From contig NZ_VZOT01000002.1 of the NCBI RefSeq assembly GCF_008801935.1, positions 186,001-250,000 on the forward strand: a stretch of 64,000 nt of DNA, given 5' to 3'. Below the pieces are notes generated by a model, which saw nothing but the letters and a program-made list of their open reading frames with translations, was not told the DNA's origin and made no database searches. The DNA comes from Comamonas kerstersii. GTDB taxonomy: Bacteria; Pseudomonadota; Gammaproteobacteria; Burkholderiales; Burkholderiaceae_C. The position numbers and the translations under genes are program-made. Below, one piece after another: positions 1 through 9,509 of the stretch (its first letter is position 1; every line of letters starts with the position of its first letter).

Positions 1-2390
1 GGCGTTTGCTGAGCCAGCGCTACTTGCGGCGAAGCAAGCTCCAGCTTCAAAGGCTTGGCCAGCCGTGCTGCATTGAGCACCACCAGCAAGGAGCTCAGCG
101 CCATACCCAACCCTGCCAGCCAGGCTGGCATCCACCCAACCATGGCCAAAGGAATGCAGACAGCGTTGTACAAGGCTGAGCCCAGCAGATTCTGGCGAAC
201 AATGCGCACCGTCTTGCGAGAGAGCATGACGGTCTTTTGCACAAATTCCAGGTTGTCACTCACCACCACAAAATCCGCACGCGATTGCGCAAGTGGCACC
301 GCTTTGCCAAACGCAAAAGACACGTCTGATCCAGCCAGCACAGGCCCGTCATTCAGACCATCTCCCACCATGCACAACTTGCGGCCTGCTCGCTGCGCAG
401 ACTGAATGGCATCTAGTTTCGCCTGAGGAGAGCATTCAGCGCGATAGTGGCTAATACCCAGTTGCTTTGCAATGGCCGCCACGGCCTGCTCACTGTCGCC
501 GGAGAGCAGCTGCACCTCAACGCCTCGTGACTGCAGCAGACTGATCACACTGGCAGCTTCGCTGCGCACGCCTTCGTTAAGCTCAAAGAAAGCAAGCGAC
601 TGGATCTCACCACTTGCTTGCTCCCTGGCCAGATACACGGCTTGTCCATGGCTTTGCAAGGCCTGTGTGGATGCAAATCTGGCTGAACCCAAGCGCACTG
701 TCCAGACCTCGTCAGAGGTCCCCTCGCCCACTGCCCGCACCTGGGCCTTCAGCCCCTGGCCACTGATTTCCTCGCATGCGAGCACTTCCCAACGCACTGC
801 CCATGCCTGGCCAAAACCTGCCACTGCCCTGGACACTGGGTGGCGCGACTGGGCTGCAATGGCTGCAGCCAGCCCCTTATAAGCCGACATCAATGAGTCA
901 TCGAGCAGCTCCATGCGCGAGACCTGCATGCCGTCACGCGTCAAGGTGCCCGTCTTGTCAAAGACCAGCGTATCAATACCTGCGAGACTCTCGATGCCCT
1001 GCAGATTGCGTACCAGCACACCATGACGCGCCAAAGTACCCGCTGCTGTCAGCAAGGCCACGGGGGTTGCCAGCGACAAGGCACAAGGACAGGTCACAAT
1101 CAGCACCGCTGCTGCAATCATCAGTGCCTGTCCGGGGTCGGTACTCCACCAGTACATGGCTGCGGCGCCCGCCAGCAGCAGGACCACCACCAAGAAAGGC
1201 GCGGCCACCTTATCCGCCAGCTGCGCCAGACGTGGCTTCTGTGTAGAAGCGCTTTCCATCAGGTCCACGATCTGCGCAAATTTTGTCTCTGCACCCAGCT
1301 GCTCCACCTGCACTTCCACAGGCGCTGACAGGTTGTAGCTACCTGCGATGACCCGCTCACCCACAGCGCGAGAAACAGGGCGTGACTCGCCCGTCAACAG
1401 TGCTTCATCTGCCTGCGTGCGGCCGGAGAGGATGACACCATCAGCAGGAAAAGCTTCACCGGGCAGCACACGCACCACGTCTCCCACAGCAATGCGGCGC
1501 AGCGCAACCCGCTCGAACTTGCCATCCGTCCCACGCTTTTCGATACTGTCCGGCAGGCGATTCAGCACGGCATCCAGAGCCCCTGCGGTGCGATCACGCA
1601 AACGAATCTCCAACCACCTGCCGATAAGCAGGAAGCAGACAAACATGGTCAGCGAGTCATAAAACACTTCCTGACCAAAAACGCCATAGGGGTCAAACGT
1701 GCCTATTGTGCTGACGACAAAAGTGATCAGCATGCCCAGTGCCACAGGCAGGTCCATGCTGACGCGGCGATGCTTCAGATCGCGCCATGCGCCGCTGAAG
1801 AAGGGGCCGCAGGCAAAAATCAGCATGGGAATGCAGATCACCCAGGACGCCCAGCGCAGCAGGCGCTCATATTCCATCACCAGGTCACCGGGCTGCGCTT
1901 CGTAGGCTGGCCACGCGTACATCATGACCTGCATCATGCAAAGCGCGGCAAGCAGCCAGCGCCACAAAGCCTTGCGGTGCTGCGCCATGCGAAGTTCTCG
2001 TGCCTGTGCGTCTCTGGCTGGCACTGCCTTGTAGCCAGCCTTGCCTACCGCAGCCATCCAGACCGATGGCTTGACCTGATCGGGTGCCCAGACCACCTTG
2101 GCACGGCGGGCAGCTGCGCTGACTTCAACCCGCAGCACACCGGGCACAGCACGCAAGGCATCTTCAATTGTGAGTGCACAGGTGGAGCAGTACATGCCCT
2201 CCAGCGCGATCTGTGAGTCCCAGACATTGGCGGTATCCATGTCCCCGGCCTCCGCTCCCACAGGCTTGCCAAAGCTCTCCCACTCCGCAGGATCATCCAG
2301 CAGGCTCAGCTCATTGTCAGATGTTGGGAGATTCGCATGCAATGCACGCTGCTCCGCCGCATGCAGGGCCTGTGAGGGGTCTTGGGACAT
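1..2390 (-). CDS. ccoI: Copper-translocating P1B-type ATPase, CcoI/FixI type (C-terminus cut by window edge)
   Basis: Heavy-metal P-type ATPase that moves Cu(I) across the inner membrane; CcoI members feed copper to cbb3 oxidase assembly. The frame is open from ATG at 2390 to the window start, about 796 codons, so only a short tail is missing. Visible in order: one N-terminal metal-binding domain with CSTC (Cys68, Cys71), a TM segment near LCMMQVMMYAWPAY, the TGES actuator motif, the CPC metal site in TCPCALSLATP (Cys434-Cys436), the DKTGT phosphorylation site (Asp478) and GDGLNDGPVLAG. A single CxxC domain and the MMYAWPAY segment fit CcoI better than the housekeeping CopA. The divergent neighbour is a stress protein gene with an FNR box, which fits microaerobic function. 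No cco oxidase genes are visible, so the CcoI assignment over general CopA is inference. Confidence 0.87.
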   Translation of the reverse strand, partial: MSQDPSQALHAAEQRALHANLPTSDNELSLLDDPAEWESFGKPVGAEAGDMDTANVWDSQIALEGMYCSTCALTIEDALRAVPGVLRVEVSAAARRAKVVWAPDQVKPSVWMAAVGKAGYKAVPARDAQARELRMAQHRKALWRWLLAALCMMQVMMYAWPAYEAQPGDLVMEYERLLRWASWVICIPMLIFACGPFFSGAWRDLKHRRVSMDLPVALGMLITFVVSTIGTFDPYGVFGQEVFYDSLTMFVCFLLIGRWLEIRLRDRTAGALDAVLNRLPDSIEKRGTDGKFERVALRRIAVGDVVRVLPGEAFPADGVILSGRTQADEALLTGESRPVSRAVGERVIAGSYNLSAPVEVQVEQLGAETKFAQIVDLMESASTQKPRLAQLADKVAAPFLVVVLLLAGAAAMYWWSTDPGQALMIAAAVLIVTCPCALSLATPVALLTAAGTLARHGVLVRNLQGIESLAGIDTLVFDKTGTLTRDGMQVSRMELLDDSLMSAYKGLAAAIAAQSRHPVSRAVAGFGQAWAVRWEVLACEEISGQGLKAQVRAVGEGTSDEVWTVRLGSARFASTQALQSHGQAVYLAREQASGEIQSLAFFELNEGVRSEAASVISLLQSRGVEVQLLSGDSEQAVAAIAKQLGISHYRAECSPQAKLDAIQSAQRAGRKLCMVGDGLNDGPVLAGSDVSFAFGKAVPLAQSRADFVVVSDNLEFVQKTVMLSRKTVRIVRQNLLGSALYNAVCIPLAMVGWMPAWLAGLGMALSSLLVVLNAARLAKPLKLELASPQVALAQQT

Positions 2391-2424
2391 GGGGCGAGAT
2401 TATCTATGAATTCCCCGGAAAACT

Positions 2425-2438
2425 TTGACTTGAATCAA
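2425..2438. promoter_or_regulatory. FNR/Anr box
   Basis: TTGACTTGAATCAA matches the FNR consensus TTGAT-N4-ATCAA with one mismatch (C for T in the left half). Its centre (2431.5) is about 41 bp upstream of the start site implied by a TATGCT -10 at 2460-2465, the usual class II activation geometry for the stress protein gene starting at 2508. For ccoI the same spacing would put the start site at the start codon, so the plus-strand gene is the likelier target. Confidence 0.7.
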
Positions 2439-2507
2439 GACTAAACAGATCGTGCAATTTATGCTAAAAAACAATTTTCGTCCGCATCAAATAAATTGGA
2501 GATACCT

Positions 2508-2951
2508 ATGTACGAACGCATTCTGGTCGCCACCGACGGCTCGCCTTTATCTGAAAAAGCTGTGTGCCATGCAATGGATCTGGCCAAATTATCTGGTGCG
2601 ACTGTGATCGCTGTAAAAGTGATTCCTCGCTATCCCCGCAGCTATCTGGAAGGTGGCGCGACCGTGGATTTATCGGAAATCAAGCGCATTGAAGCCCAAT
2701 GGACTGAGCAAGCGCAGGCGGTGCTGAACAAAATCAAGGCTGAAGGCAAAGCGCAAGGCGTTACAGTGAAAACCAGCGTTGCCAAGTCGGATCTGATTGC
2801 CGAATCCATCATTGCAGCTGCTGAAAAGCAGAAAGCGGATTTGATTGTTATGGCTTCGCATGGCCGCAAAGGCATCAAGCGCCTGCTGCTGGGCAGCGAA
2901 ACTCAGCACGTACTCACCCACTCCCAAGTCCCTGTTCTGGTGCTGCGTTAA
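2508..2951 (+). CDS. Universal stress protein, UspA family
   Basis: 147-aa single-domain Usp protein. It begins MYERILVATDGSPLSEKAV, the typical first strand and nucleotide loop, and ends with the conserved block ASHGRKGIKRLLLGSET followed by VPVLVLR, the glycine-rich ATP-binding loop and last strand of the family. ATG at 2508 is chosen because GGAGA (2499-2503) sits 4 bases upstream; an in-frame TTG at 2496 lacks this. It is a single-gene unit closed by a strong terminator. An FNR-like box upstream points to induction at low oxygen, as seen for several Usp proteins in denitrifying and microaerobic proteobacteria. The exact ligand and role are not visible. Confidence 0.9.
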   Translation: MYERILVATDGSPLSEKAVCHAMDLAKLSGATVIAVKVIPRYPRSYLEGGATVDLSEIKRIEAQWTEQAQAVLNKIKAEGKAQGVTVKTSVAKSDLIAESIIAAAEKQKADLIVMASHGRKGIKRLLLGSETQHVLTHSQVPVLVLR

Positions 2952-2982
2952 TGCCTTATTGCTGTCACAAACAGCGCTGAAT

Positions 2983-3011
2983 AAAAAAGGATCCTTGCAG
3001 GATCCTTTTTT
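2983..3011 (+). terminator. Rho-independent terminator of the usp gene
   Basis: AAAAAAGGATCC, loop TTGCA, GGATCCTTTTTT: a perfect stem with an A tract before and a T tract after, so it can act in both directions. It also lies just beyond the stop of the convergent crotonase gene. Confidence 0.9.
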
Positions 3012-3046
3012 ATTACCTATTAGATTTTTTAAAACCATTTGTTTTA

Positions 3047-3823
3047 TTAAAAACGCGGTTTTCTTTTTTCCAGAAAAGCTGCAATACCTTCTCTGTGTTC
3101 GGCAGTGGCCGCGTAGCCATAGGGATCCGGCATGCCTGTACCCGCGGCGCAATGCCGCATTGTCTGTTTGTTCAGGCGTGCTGCCTGCGGAGCCAGGCTG
3201 GCAATGCGCTGTGCGAGTTGCACAACGTATTGCTCCAGCAAGTCTTCAGCCACAGGGGCTGCACACCAGCCCAGCGCCGCCATCTCCTGCGCCGAAAAAA
3301 CTGCAGCCTCCAGCAGCATGCGCTTGGCCGTGTGCTCCCCCACAGAACGTGCGACCAATGCCAGCTCCTTGGGAGCCATGGGAAAGCCGAGTTTCGCAAT
3401 CGGTGCACCAAACTTGGAGTGCTCTGTCACCACGCGGATGTCGCTGCAGCATGCCATTTCCACGCCCGCGCCCATGCAGGCACCAGTGATAGCAGCCACA
3501 ACAGGCACATCGCAGTCGAGCATGGCCTGCAAGCCACCCCAGACATCTTGCTCATGAAAGCCTGCAAGCTGCTGGGCATCAAACCGAAAGCCCGGGTATT
3601 CCGAAATATCGCCACCCGCACAAAAAGCCAGGCCCTGCCCCTTGAGCACTACGCAGCGCACATCCATGTTGTGCTGCAGCTGTAAAAACACCGTGCGCAG
3701 CTGTCGCCACATGCTGCGTGTCATGGCATTGCGTCTGTCGGGGTTCGCAATCTCCACCAGCCAGATGCCCGTGTGATCACCTTGTGCCGCCTGCCATGGC
3801 ATTGCTGTCACTTGTACGCTCAT
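3047..3823 (-). CDS. Enoyl-CoA hydratase/isomerase (crotonase) family protein
   Basis: 258-aa crotonase-fold protein. The CoA/oxyanion-hole segments are clear: NPDRRNAMT near the N-terminus, GLAFCAGGDISEY around residue 65 and GACMGAGVEMACCSDIRV around residues 110-127. The first crotonase glutamate is present in the GVEMA segment. Where hydratases usually have PE..LG..PG.GG, this protein reads FGAPIAKLGFPMAP, so the second catalytic glutamate is replaced. It may be an isomerase, hydrolase or lyase rather than a hydratase. It overlaps the upstream Bug gene by 4 bp (ATGA), and lgt lies further upstream on the same strand, so the three are probably cotranscribed. The substrate cannot be told from sequence. 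Confidence 0.85.
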   Translation of the reverse strand: MSVQVTAMPWQAAQGDHTGIWLVEIANPDRRNAMTRSMWRQLRTVFLQLQHNMDVRCVVLKGQGLAFCAGGDISEYPGFRFDAQQLAGFHEQDVWGGLQAMLDCDVPVVAAITGACMGAGVEMACCSDIRVVTEHSKFGAPIAKLGFPMAPKELALVARSVGEHTAKRMLLEAAVFSAQEMAALGWCAAPVAEDLLEQYVVQLAQRIASLAPQAARLNKQTMRHCAAGTGMPDPYGYAATAEHREGIAAFLEKRKPRF

Positions 3824-4851
3824 GCTGCCCCTTCAGCCCTGTCACGTTGCAGGAAGTTCCCAATGCCCATGCCCTTGAGGCGCTGGGCCCAGTCCGTGGT
3901 GTCTTGCTGCACAAAGCTGGCAAATGCATCGCCGTAGACTCCCGACCATGCAATGCCCAGAGCTGCCAGATCAGCCTGCAACTGCGCATCCGCACCCACG
4001 CGGCGAAAGACCTGCTCCACAGCCTGCGCACGGGCTGACGAGAGCTGGCTCGGCGCAAACATGCCATGCCAGATGCCACAATCCTGCAGGGCATGCACCC
4101 CCATCTCCTGCGCGCAAGGCACATCAGGCAAGACACTGACGCGCTCTGAGCCCGTCACGAGCAGCGCCTTGAGTCGCCCGGAGCGAATATGGGGCAAGCA
4201 TGAAATCAGGCCGTCGATCATCGTATCCACCGTGCCATTGAGCAAATCCTGCAGCGCCGGACCTGACCCACGAAAGTGCACAAACTCAAAACGCAGGTCT
4301 TCCTGAAAACGCACAATTTCAGCCGCGATATGGCTGGAGGAACCCACGCCAGCCGTCCCCATACGGTACTGCTTGGACTTGCGCGACATGTCCACCAGCC
4401 ACTCCATGATCGTGCGCGAGCGCAAGCGTGCCGGGTTCACCACCAGCACCTGCGGCACATCAGCGACCTTGACCAAGGGGCGCAAATCTTCAATCAGGTC
4501 AAAGTCATCGTCTTCCACCAGCGCACGGGCTGCTGCCAGGTGACTGCCGCCGATAAACAGATGCTGCCCATTGGCCTCTGCCTTGGCGGCAAAGCTCGCA
4601 CCCTGCAGCCCACCTGCGCCCCCCAGATACTGCAGACGCAAGGGCTGGCCGGTAGTACGTTCAAAAGAGCGCGACAGCAGCTTGCCCAAAATGGCGCTGC
4701 TGCCCCCAGCCGGAAACGGCACCACCAGATGCACAGGCTCCGTAGGCCACGTTACACCTGAACGCTGCCCCACCTTGGTCTGTGCCCACACCGGTGAGGC
4801 CACTGCCAAAGCCGCTATCCACTGCAGATATGCACGCCGCTCCAACACCAC
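3820..4851 (-). CDS. Bug-family (TctC-like) periplasmic solute-binding protein
   Basis: 343-aa tripartite tricarboxylate transporter receptor. An N-terminal export signal (hydrophobic LQWIAALAVASPVWA) is followed by the family hallmark PTEPVHLVVPFPAGGSS and the GGAGGLQGA segment. The start is GTG at 4851 with AGGAAA just upstream; a second GTG three bases on is equally possible. Bug proteins bind carboxylates, amino acids or aromatic acids in the periplasm. No TctA/TctB membrane genes are near, which is common for the large Bug families of Comamonadaceae. It ends 4 bp inside the crotonase gene, suggesting that the ligand may be the acid degraded by that enzyme, but this is inference. Confidence 0.88.
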   Translation of the reverse strand: MVLERRAYLQWIAALAVASPVWAQTKVGQRSGVTWPTEPVHLVVPFPAGGSSAILGKLLSRSFERTTGQPLRLQYLGGAGGLQGASFAAKAEANGQHLFIGGSHLAAARALVEDDDFDLIEDLRPLVKVADVPQVLVVNPARLRSRTIMEWLVDMSRKSKQYRMGTAGVGSSSHIAAEIVRFQEDLRFEFVHFRGSGPALQDLLNGTVDTMIDGLISCLPHIRSGRLKALLVTGSERVSVLPDVPCAQEMGVHALQDCGIWHGMFAPSQLSSARAQAVEQVFRRVGADAQLQADLAALGIAWSGVYGDAFASFVQQDTTDWAQRLKGMGIGNFLQRDRAEGAA

Positions 4852-4886
4852 TGTTTCCTTTACGCTTTGCTTGATGACCTATCGCC

Positions 4887-5705
4887 TCAGGCACTGGCCT
4901 GATTGCGTTTGCCTGCCCACAGCCATATGGCTGCACCACCCACAATCATGGGCACGCACAGCCACTGACCCATGCTCATGCCCAGCGACAGAATGCCCAG
5001 ATAGGCATCAGGCTCACGGAAATACTCGGCAATAAAGCGGAACACGCCATACCCGAAGACAAAGGCTGCTGCAACCTGACCGGGCTTGCGCTCTTTTCTG
5101 GCATAGATCCACAGCAGCACGAACAGCAGCAGACCTTCCAGCAGAAACTGATAGATCTGCGAGGGGTGGCGCGGCAGCATGGAGCCGCTTTGCGGAAACA
5201 CCATGGCCCAGGGCAGATCAGGGCTGGCAAAGCGCCCCCAGAGTTCACCATTAATGAAGTTGCCAATGCGTCCTGCTGCCAGCCCCGTAGCCACACAGGG
5301 CGCGACAAAATCCATCACCTGCAGCAAGGGGCGTTTGCGTGTGCTGGCAAAAAACACCATGGCCGCAATCACGCCCAGCAGGCCGCCGTGAAAACTCATG
5401 CCGCCTTCCCAGACGGCAAACACTTCCAGCGGGTGGCTCAGGTAATACGCAGGCTTGTAGAACAGGCAGTAGCCCAGACGGCCGCCCAGGATGACGCCCA
5501 CCACGCCATAGAACAGCAGGTCTTCAATATCGCGCCGCACCCACGCCTGCTCGCCCTGCAGGCGGTTGAACGGTGGGTGCTTGAGGCGGCGTGTACCCAG
5601 CCACAGAAACAAGCCGAACGCGGCTAGATAAGTCAGGCCATACCAGTGGATAGCAACAGGCCCCAACTGCAGGGCCACAGGATCAATGTGCGGGTACATC
5701 AGCAT
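4887..5705 (-). CDS. lgt: Prolipoprotein diacylglyceryl transferase
   Basis: Inner-membrane enzyme that moves diacylglyceryl from phosphatidylglycerol to the lipobox cysteine of prolipoproteins. The protein has the Lgt start [21 protein letters not shown], the region [10 protein letters not shown], the signature [14 protein letters not shown], and multiple TM helices ending WLWAGKR. I start at MLMYPHID (ATG 5705, 272 aa), matching family N-termini; ATG 5714 gives three more residues, and no clear ribosome-binding site separates them. The open frame continues further up to 5852 but that part has no Lgt similarity. It is followed 35 bp on by a Bug protein gene and then a crotonase gene, likely one transcript. 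Confidence 0.95.
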   Translation of the reverse strand: MLMYPHIDPVALQLGPVAIHWYGLTYLAAFGLFLWLGTRRLKHPPFNRLQGEQAWVRRDIEDLLFYGVVGVILGGRLGYCLFYKPAYYLSHPLEVFAVWEGGMSFHGGLLGVIAAMVFFASTRKRPLLQVMDFVAPCVATGLAAGRIGNFINGELWGRFASPDLPWAMVFPQSGSMLPRHPSQIYQFLLEGLLLFVLLWIYARKERKPGQVAAAFVFGYGVFRFIAEYFREPDAYLGILSLGMSMGQWLCVPMIVGGAAIWLWAGKRNQASA

Positions 5706-5896
5706 GGGCTGCATTGTGCCGCAGGCAGGCAGCCCCCTGCAGAGCATGGGAGACACACGACGGCAGCAATCGCGAATGATTCTGCGTTTCGCATCCATGC
5801 AATTCGTATTGGAGGGCTTTGTGTGCCCCGCATTTGTCAGGCGGCAGCACATGCCCTGATACTGTGGTTGTTTTCACTTCTGCGACCAATACAACT

Positions 5897-6373
5897 ATGC
5901 AAGGCCATCCTGAAGTCATCGCATGCCTGAATGAACTGCTGCGCGGCGAACTGGCTGCTCGTGACCAGTACTTCATCCACTCACGCCAATACGAAGACCA
6001 GGGCTTTATGCGTCTGTACGAACGCATCAACCACGAGATGGAAGAAGAAACACAGCACGCCGACGTCATCCTGCGCCGCGTGCTGTTCCTGGGTGGCAAG
6101 CCTGACATGCGCCCCCACGCCTTTACACCCGGCGATACAGTGGAAGACATGCTGCGCAAGGATCTGGCCGTGGAATACCAGGTGCGCGACAACCTGCGCG
6201 CAGCCATGGTGCTGTGCGAAAAGCACCAGGACTTTCAGTCCCGTGACCTGCTGCTGGCACAACTCAAGGACACGGAAGAAGACCATGCCTACTGGCTGGA
6301 AAAGCAGCTGAACCTGATTCAGATGCTGGGCCTGCCCAACTATCTGCAGGCACAAATGGGCACTGCAGCCTGA
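5897..6373 (+). CDS. bfr: Bacterioferritin (variant lacking the haem-ligand methionine)
   Basis: 158-aa ferritin-like protein that stores iron as a mineral in a 24-mer shell. Ferroxidase ligands are present: Glu18, Glu51, His54, the later Glu in the [11 protein letters not shown] segment, and the TEEDHAYWL pair. The C-terminal motif [15 protein letters not shown] is diagnostic of Bfr. The residue at position 52, the Met that ligates haem between subunits in E. coli Bfr, is Thr here (EEETQHAD). The subunit is therefore predicted to bind no haem by itself, like the haemless partner subunits of two-subunit bacterioferritins. The gene is monocistronic, divergent from lgt, and closed by a terminator hairpin at about 6395. 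Confidence 0.92.
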   Translation: MQGHPEVIACLNELLRGELAARDQYFIHSRQYEDQGFMRLYERINHEMEEETQHADVILRRVLFLGGKPDMRPHAFTPGDTVEDMLRKDLAVEYQVRDNLRAAMVLCEKHQDFQSRDLLLAQLKDTEEDHAYWLEKQLNLIQMLGLPNYLQAQMGTAA

Positions 6374-6394
6374 GGCTGCTGCCCCAAAAAACTG

Positions 6395-6419
6395 AAGCGC
6401 CCACATGGGCACTTTTTTA
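6395..6419 (+). terminator. Terminator after bfr
   Basis: Hairpin AAGCGCCCA/TGGGCACTT with one mismatch, followed by a T6 tract, 22 bases after the bfr stop. It lies between the convergent bfr and Bug genes. Confidence 0.7.
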
Positions 6420-6438
6420 TGACGGAAGCACAGGCGGC

Positions 6439-7440
6439 CTACTGTGCATCTGAGATACCCCGCGACTGCACCAGCTGCTGCACATGTGCTGCGGTCTGCT
6501 GCACCATGCGCTCCAGATCTGCGCCGCTGCCCCCCATGGGCGTGACACCCTGCCTGGCCAGCTGCGCCTGTAGCTGCGGTTGCTGCAGTGCGGCGTTGGC
6601 AGCCTGATTCAGGCGCTGCACGATGGCATCCGGCGTGCCAGCAGGCACTACCAGACCAAACCAGGTGATGGCCAGCTCGTTCAGCTGGGGGTAGCCCAGC
6701 TCTTTGAGCGTAGGCACCTGCGGCAAATCCGCCAGACGCTGCTGCGCCGCCACGGCAAATGGCTGCAGGCGCCCAGCCTGGATGTGCGGCGCTGAAGACG
6801 GATACTGGTCACTCAGCACCTGGGTCTGCCCGGCCAGCACACTTTGCACCACCGGCCCCATACCCTTGAAAGGAATGTGGCGCAGCTGCAGGCCCAGCTC
6901 CGCATTCAGGGCTTCCAGAATCACATGGCCAATGGAGCCTACGCCGGAGGAGCCCACCGTCCAGCTGTCACCAGCCTCACGTGCCTGCGCCACAAACTGC
7001 GCGAAGTCCTTCACCCCCATGCCTGGCACCATGGAAAACACGGAAGGGATGGACGCCAGAGGCAGCACCATCTTGAAGTCACGCAGCGGCTGCACACGCG
7101 CCGTGCTGAGCACCACAGGATTTACCGCCAGCGTGCTGATAGAGCCCAGCCCCAGCGTCAACCCGTCAGGCGCGGCATAGGCCACCGTTTCTGCACCGAT
7201 CATGCCGCCTGCACCGGCTTTGTTCTCCACATACACAGTCTGGCCCAGCTGCTCCTGCAGGCCTTGCGCAAACAGGCGGGCGACGATGTCGGTGGAGCCG
7301 CCCGCCGCAAACGGCACCACCAGCCGCACAGGGCGCTGCGGATAGGCTGCAGTCTCTGCCATGACCCAGCTGGGGCAGATCAAGGCACTGGCGGCCAGGG
7401 CACACCACGCACGACGACGGAACAGAGTTGGTAGCGTCAC
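6439..7440 (-). CDS. Bug-family (TctC-like) periplasmic solute-binding protein
   Basis: 333-aa secreted binding protein. The twin-basic N-terminus FRRRAWCALAASALICPSWVMA is a signal peptide. Then comes the Bug hallmark YPQRPVRLVVPFAAGGSTDIVAR, followed by NKAGAGGMIGAE. The family takes up carboxylate-type ligands, and here too no transporter membrane subunits are adjacent. The paralogue at 3820-4851 differs substantially, so this is not a recent duplication. The gene stands alone: bfr converges from one side, and about 210 bp containing a family repeat separates it from ilvD on the other. The ligand cannot be predicted. Confidence 0.88.
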   Translation of the reverse strand: MTLPTLFRRRAWCALAASALICPSWVMAETAAYPQRPVRLVVPFAAGGSTDIVARLFAQGLQEQLGQTVYVENKAGAGGMIGAETVAYAAPDGLTLGLGSISTLAVNPVVLSTARVQPLRDFKMVLPLASIPSVFSMVPGMGVKDFAQFVAQAREAGDSWTVGSSGVGSIGHVILEALNAELGLQLRHIPFKGMGPVVQSVLAGQTQVLSDQYPSSAPHIQAGRLQPFAVAAQQRLADLPQVPTLKELGYPQLNELAITWFGLVVPAGTPDAIVQRLNQAANAALQQPQLQAQLARQGVTPMGGSGADLERMVQQTAAHVQQLVQSRGISDAQ

Positions 7441-7465
7441 AAAGCCTCCGGCACAAAACCATCAA

Positions 7466-7557
7466 AAAAGTGAGCTTTTAGCGCTTGATAAATAAGGACT
7501 TCAGATAGTTTTGTATTTGAAATCTTTACCTAACAAGCGCTAGCAGCTCTTAAAAAA
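7466..7557. repeat. Comamonad intergenic repeat, copy 1 (two half units)
   Basis: Contains TTTTAGCGCTTGATAAAT and, about 50 bp on, the inverted partner CAAGCGCTAGCAGCTCTT. The same half unit recurs at six more intergenic places in this window. The rest of the 7441-7649 gap holds only the ilvD terminator. Confidence 0.75.
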
Positions 7558-7604
7558 GAAGCTGCAATATATGCCGCCTGACCCGGCCTGCTCCATGCAC
7601 CATG

Positions 7605-7633
7605 AAAAAAGCCGCCTTTCAAGGCAGGCTTTT
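7605..7633 (-). terminator. Terminator of ilvD
   Basis: Read on the minus strand the hairpin has a GC-rich stem (AAGCC.GCCTT/AAGGC.GGCTT, one bulge) followed by a run of six T. It is 17 bases beyond the ilvD stop. Confidence 0.75.
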
Positions 7634-7649
7634 ATACAGCTGGAGATGC

Positions 7650-9509
7650 TCAGTCGTCCAGCTTGGACAGATCGCGCACTGCACCAGTGTCCGCCGACGT
7701 CACCAGTTTGGCATAGGCCTTGAGGGCTGCCGACACCTTGCGGGGACGTGGCTTGGCAGGCTTCCAGCCCTTGGCGTTTTGCTCCGCACGGCGGCGTGCC
7801 AGCTCTTCATCGCTGACCAGCACGTTGATGCTGCGGTTGGGAATATCGATGCGGATGCGGTCGCCGTTTTGCACCAGACCAATCGCACCACCAGCGGCAG
7901 CTTCGGGCGAGCAGTGGCCAATCGACAGGCCTGATGTACCGCCCGAGAAGCGACCATCGGTCAGCAGCGCGCAGGCCTTGCCCAGACCCTTGGACTTGAT
8001 GTAGCTCGTGGGGTAGAGCATTTCCTGCATGCCGGGGCCACCCTTGGGGCCTTCGTAGCGCACGACCACCACATCACCGGCCTTGACCTTGTCGCCCAGA
8101 ATGTTCTCTACGGCTTCGTCCTGCGACTCGACCACATGGGCGGGGCCTTCAAACACCAGGATGGATTCATCCACACCGGCCGACTTCACCACACAGCCCT
8201 TTTCGGCAATATTGCCAAACAGCACGGCCAGGCCACCTTCTTTGCTGAAGGCATGCTCGTAAGAGCGGATGCAGCCTTCGGCACGGTCCAGATCCAGGCT
8301 GGGCCAGCGGGTGTTCTGGCTGAATGCAGTCTGGGTAGGAATGCCAGCGGGACCCGCCAGGTAGAAATGCTTGACGGCTTCGTCCTGGGCGACCATCACA
8401 TCCCACTTGGCCAGCACTTCAGCCATGGTGCCGCCAGAGACAGTGGGCACATCGGTGTGCAGCTTGCCCGCACGCGCCAGCTCACCCAGGATGGCCATGA
8501 TGCCGCCTGCGCGGTGTACGTCTTCGATATGGTACTTCTGTGTATTGGGCGCCACCTTGCACAGCTGGGGCACCACACGCGAGAGGCGGTCAATGTCCGC
8601 CATGGTGAAGTCAATCTCCGCTTCCTGGGCAATCGCCAGCAGGTGCAGGATGGTGTTGGTGGAGCCACCCATGGCGATGTCCAGCGTCATGGCGTTTTCA
8701 AACGCCTTGAAGCCCACGGAGCGTGGCAGCACGGATGCGTCATCCTGCTCGTAGTACTGGCGGGCCAGCTCCACGATGCGGCGACCGGCTTGCTTGAACA
8801 GCTGCTCGCGGTCGGCGTGCGTAGCGACCACCGTGCCGTTGCCCGGCAGGGACAGGCCCAGCGCCTCAGTCAGGCAGTTCATGGAGTTGGCCGTGAACAT
8901 GCCCGAGCAAGAACCGCAGGTGGGACATGCCGAGCGTTCGACCTGCGCCACCTGTTCATCGCTGTAGTTCTTGTCAGCAGCAATCACCATGGCGTCCACC
9001 AGGTCCAGCTTCTTGAACTCAATGACGTTGGTGGAAGGATTGGCCAGCTTGGTTTTGCCCGCTTCCATGGGGCCGCCCGAGACAAAGATCACAGGGATGT
9101 TCAGGCGCATGGCGGCCATGAGCATGCCGGGGGTGATCTTGTCGCAGTTGGAGATGCACACCAGCGCATCGGCGCAGTGGGCGTTGACCATGTACTCGAC
9201 CGAGTCCGCAATGATGTCGCGGCTGGGCAGCGAATACAGCATGCCGTCGTGGCCCATGGCAATGCCATCGTCTACGGCGATGGTGTTGAATTCCTTGGCC
9301 ACACCGCCTGCGGCCTCGATCTCACGTGCAACCAGCTGCCCCAGGTCCTTCAGGTGGACGTGGCCGGGCACGAATTGTGTGAACGAATTGGCAATGGCAA
9401 TGATGGGCTTGTCAAAGTCCCCATCTTTCATGCCGGTGGCGCGCCACAGGGCGCGGGCACCGGCCATGTTACGGCCGCCGGTAGAAGTCTTGGAGCGATA
9501 TGCAGGCAT
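7650..9509 (-). CDS. ilvD: Dihydroxy-acid dehydratase
   Basis: 619-aa iron-sulfur dehydratase, the usual length. It converts 2,3-dihydroxy-3-methylbutanoate and -pentanoate into the 2-oxo acids of valine, leucine and isoleucine synthesis. The iron-sulfur cysteines are visible in NCDKITPGM and in [19 protein letters not shown], and the family signatures [16 protein letters not shown] and [13 protein letters not shown] lie in the C-terminal half. It is monocistronic with its own terminator. No leader peptide rich in branched-chain codons is apparent upstream. Confidence 0.97.
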   Translation of the reverse strand: MPAYRSKTSTGGRNMAGARALWRATGMKDGDFDKPIIAIANSFTQFVPGHVHLKDLGQLVAREIEAAGGVAKEFNTIAVDDGIAMGHDGMLYSLPSRDIIADSVEYMVNAHCADALVCISNCDKITPGMLMAAMRLNIPVIFVSGGPMEAGKTKLANPSTNVIEFKKLDLVDAMVIAADKNYSDEQVAQVERSACPTCGSCSGMFTANSMNCLTEALGLSLPGNGTVVATHADREQLFKQAGRRIVELARQYYEQDDASVLPRSVGFKAFENAMTLDIAMGGSTNTILHLLAIAQEAEIDFTMADIDRLSRVVPQLCKVAPNTQKYHIEDVHRAGGIMAILGELARAGKLHTDVPTVSGGTMAEVLAKWDVMVAQDEAVKHFYLAGPAGIPTQTAFSQNTRWPSLDLDRAEGCIRSYEHAFSKEGGLAVLFGNIAEKGCVVKSAGVDESILVFEGPAHVVESQDEAVENILGDKVKAGDVVVVRYEGPKGGPGMQEMLYPTSYIKSKGLGKACALLTDGRFSGGTSGLSIGHCSPEAAAGGAIGLVQNGDRIRIDIPNRSINVLVSDEELARRRAEQNAKGWKPAKPRPRKVSAALKAYAKLVTSADTGAVRDLSKLDD

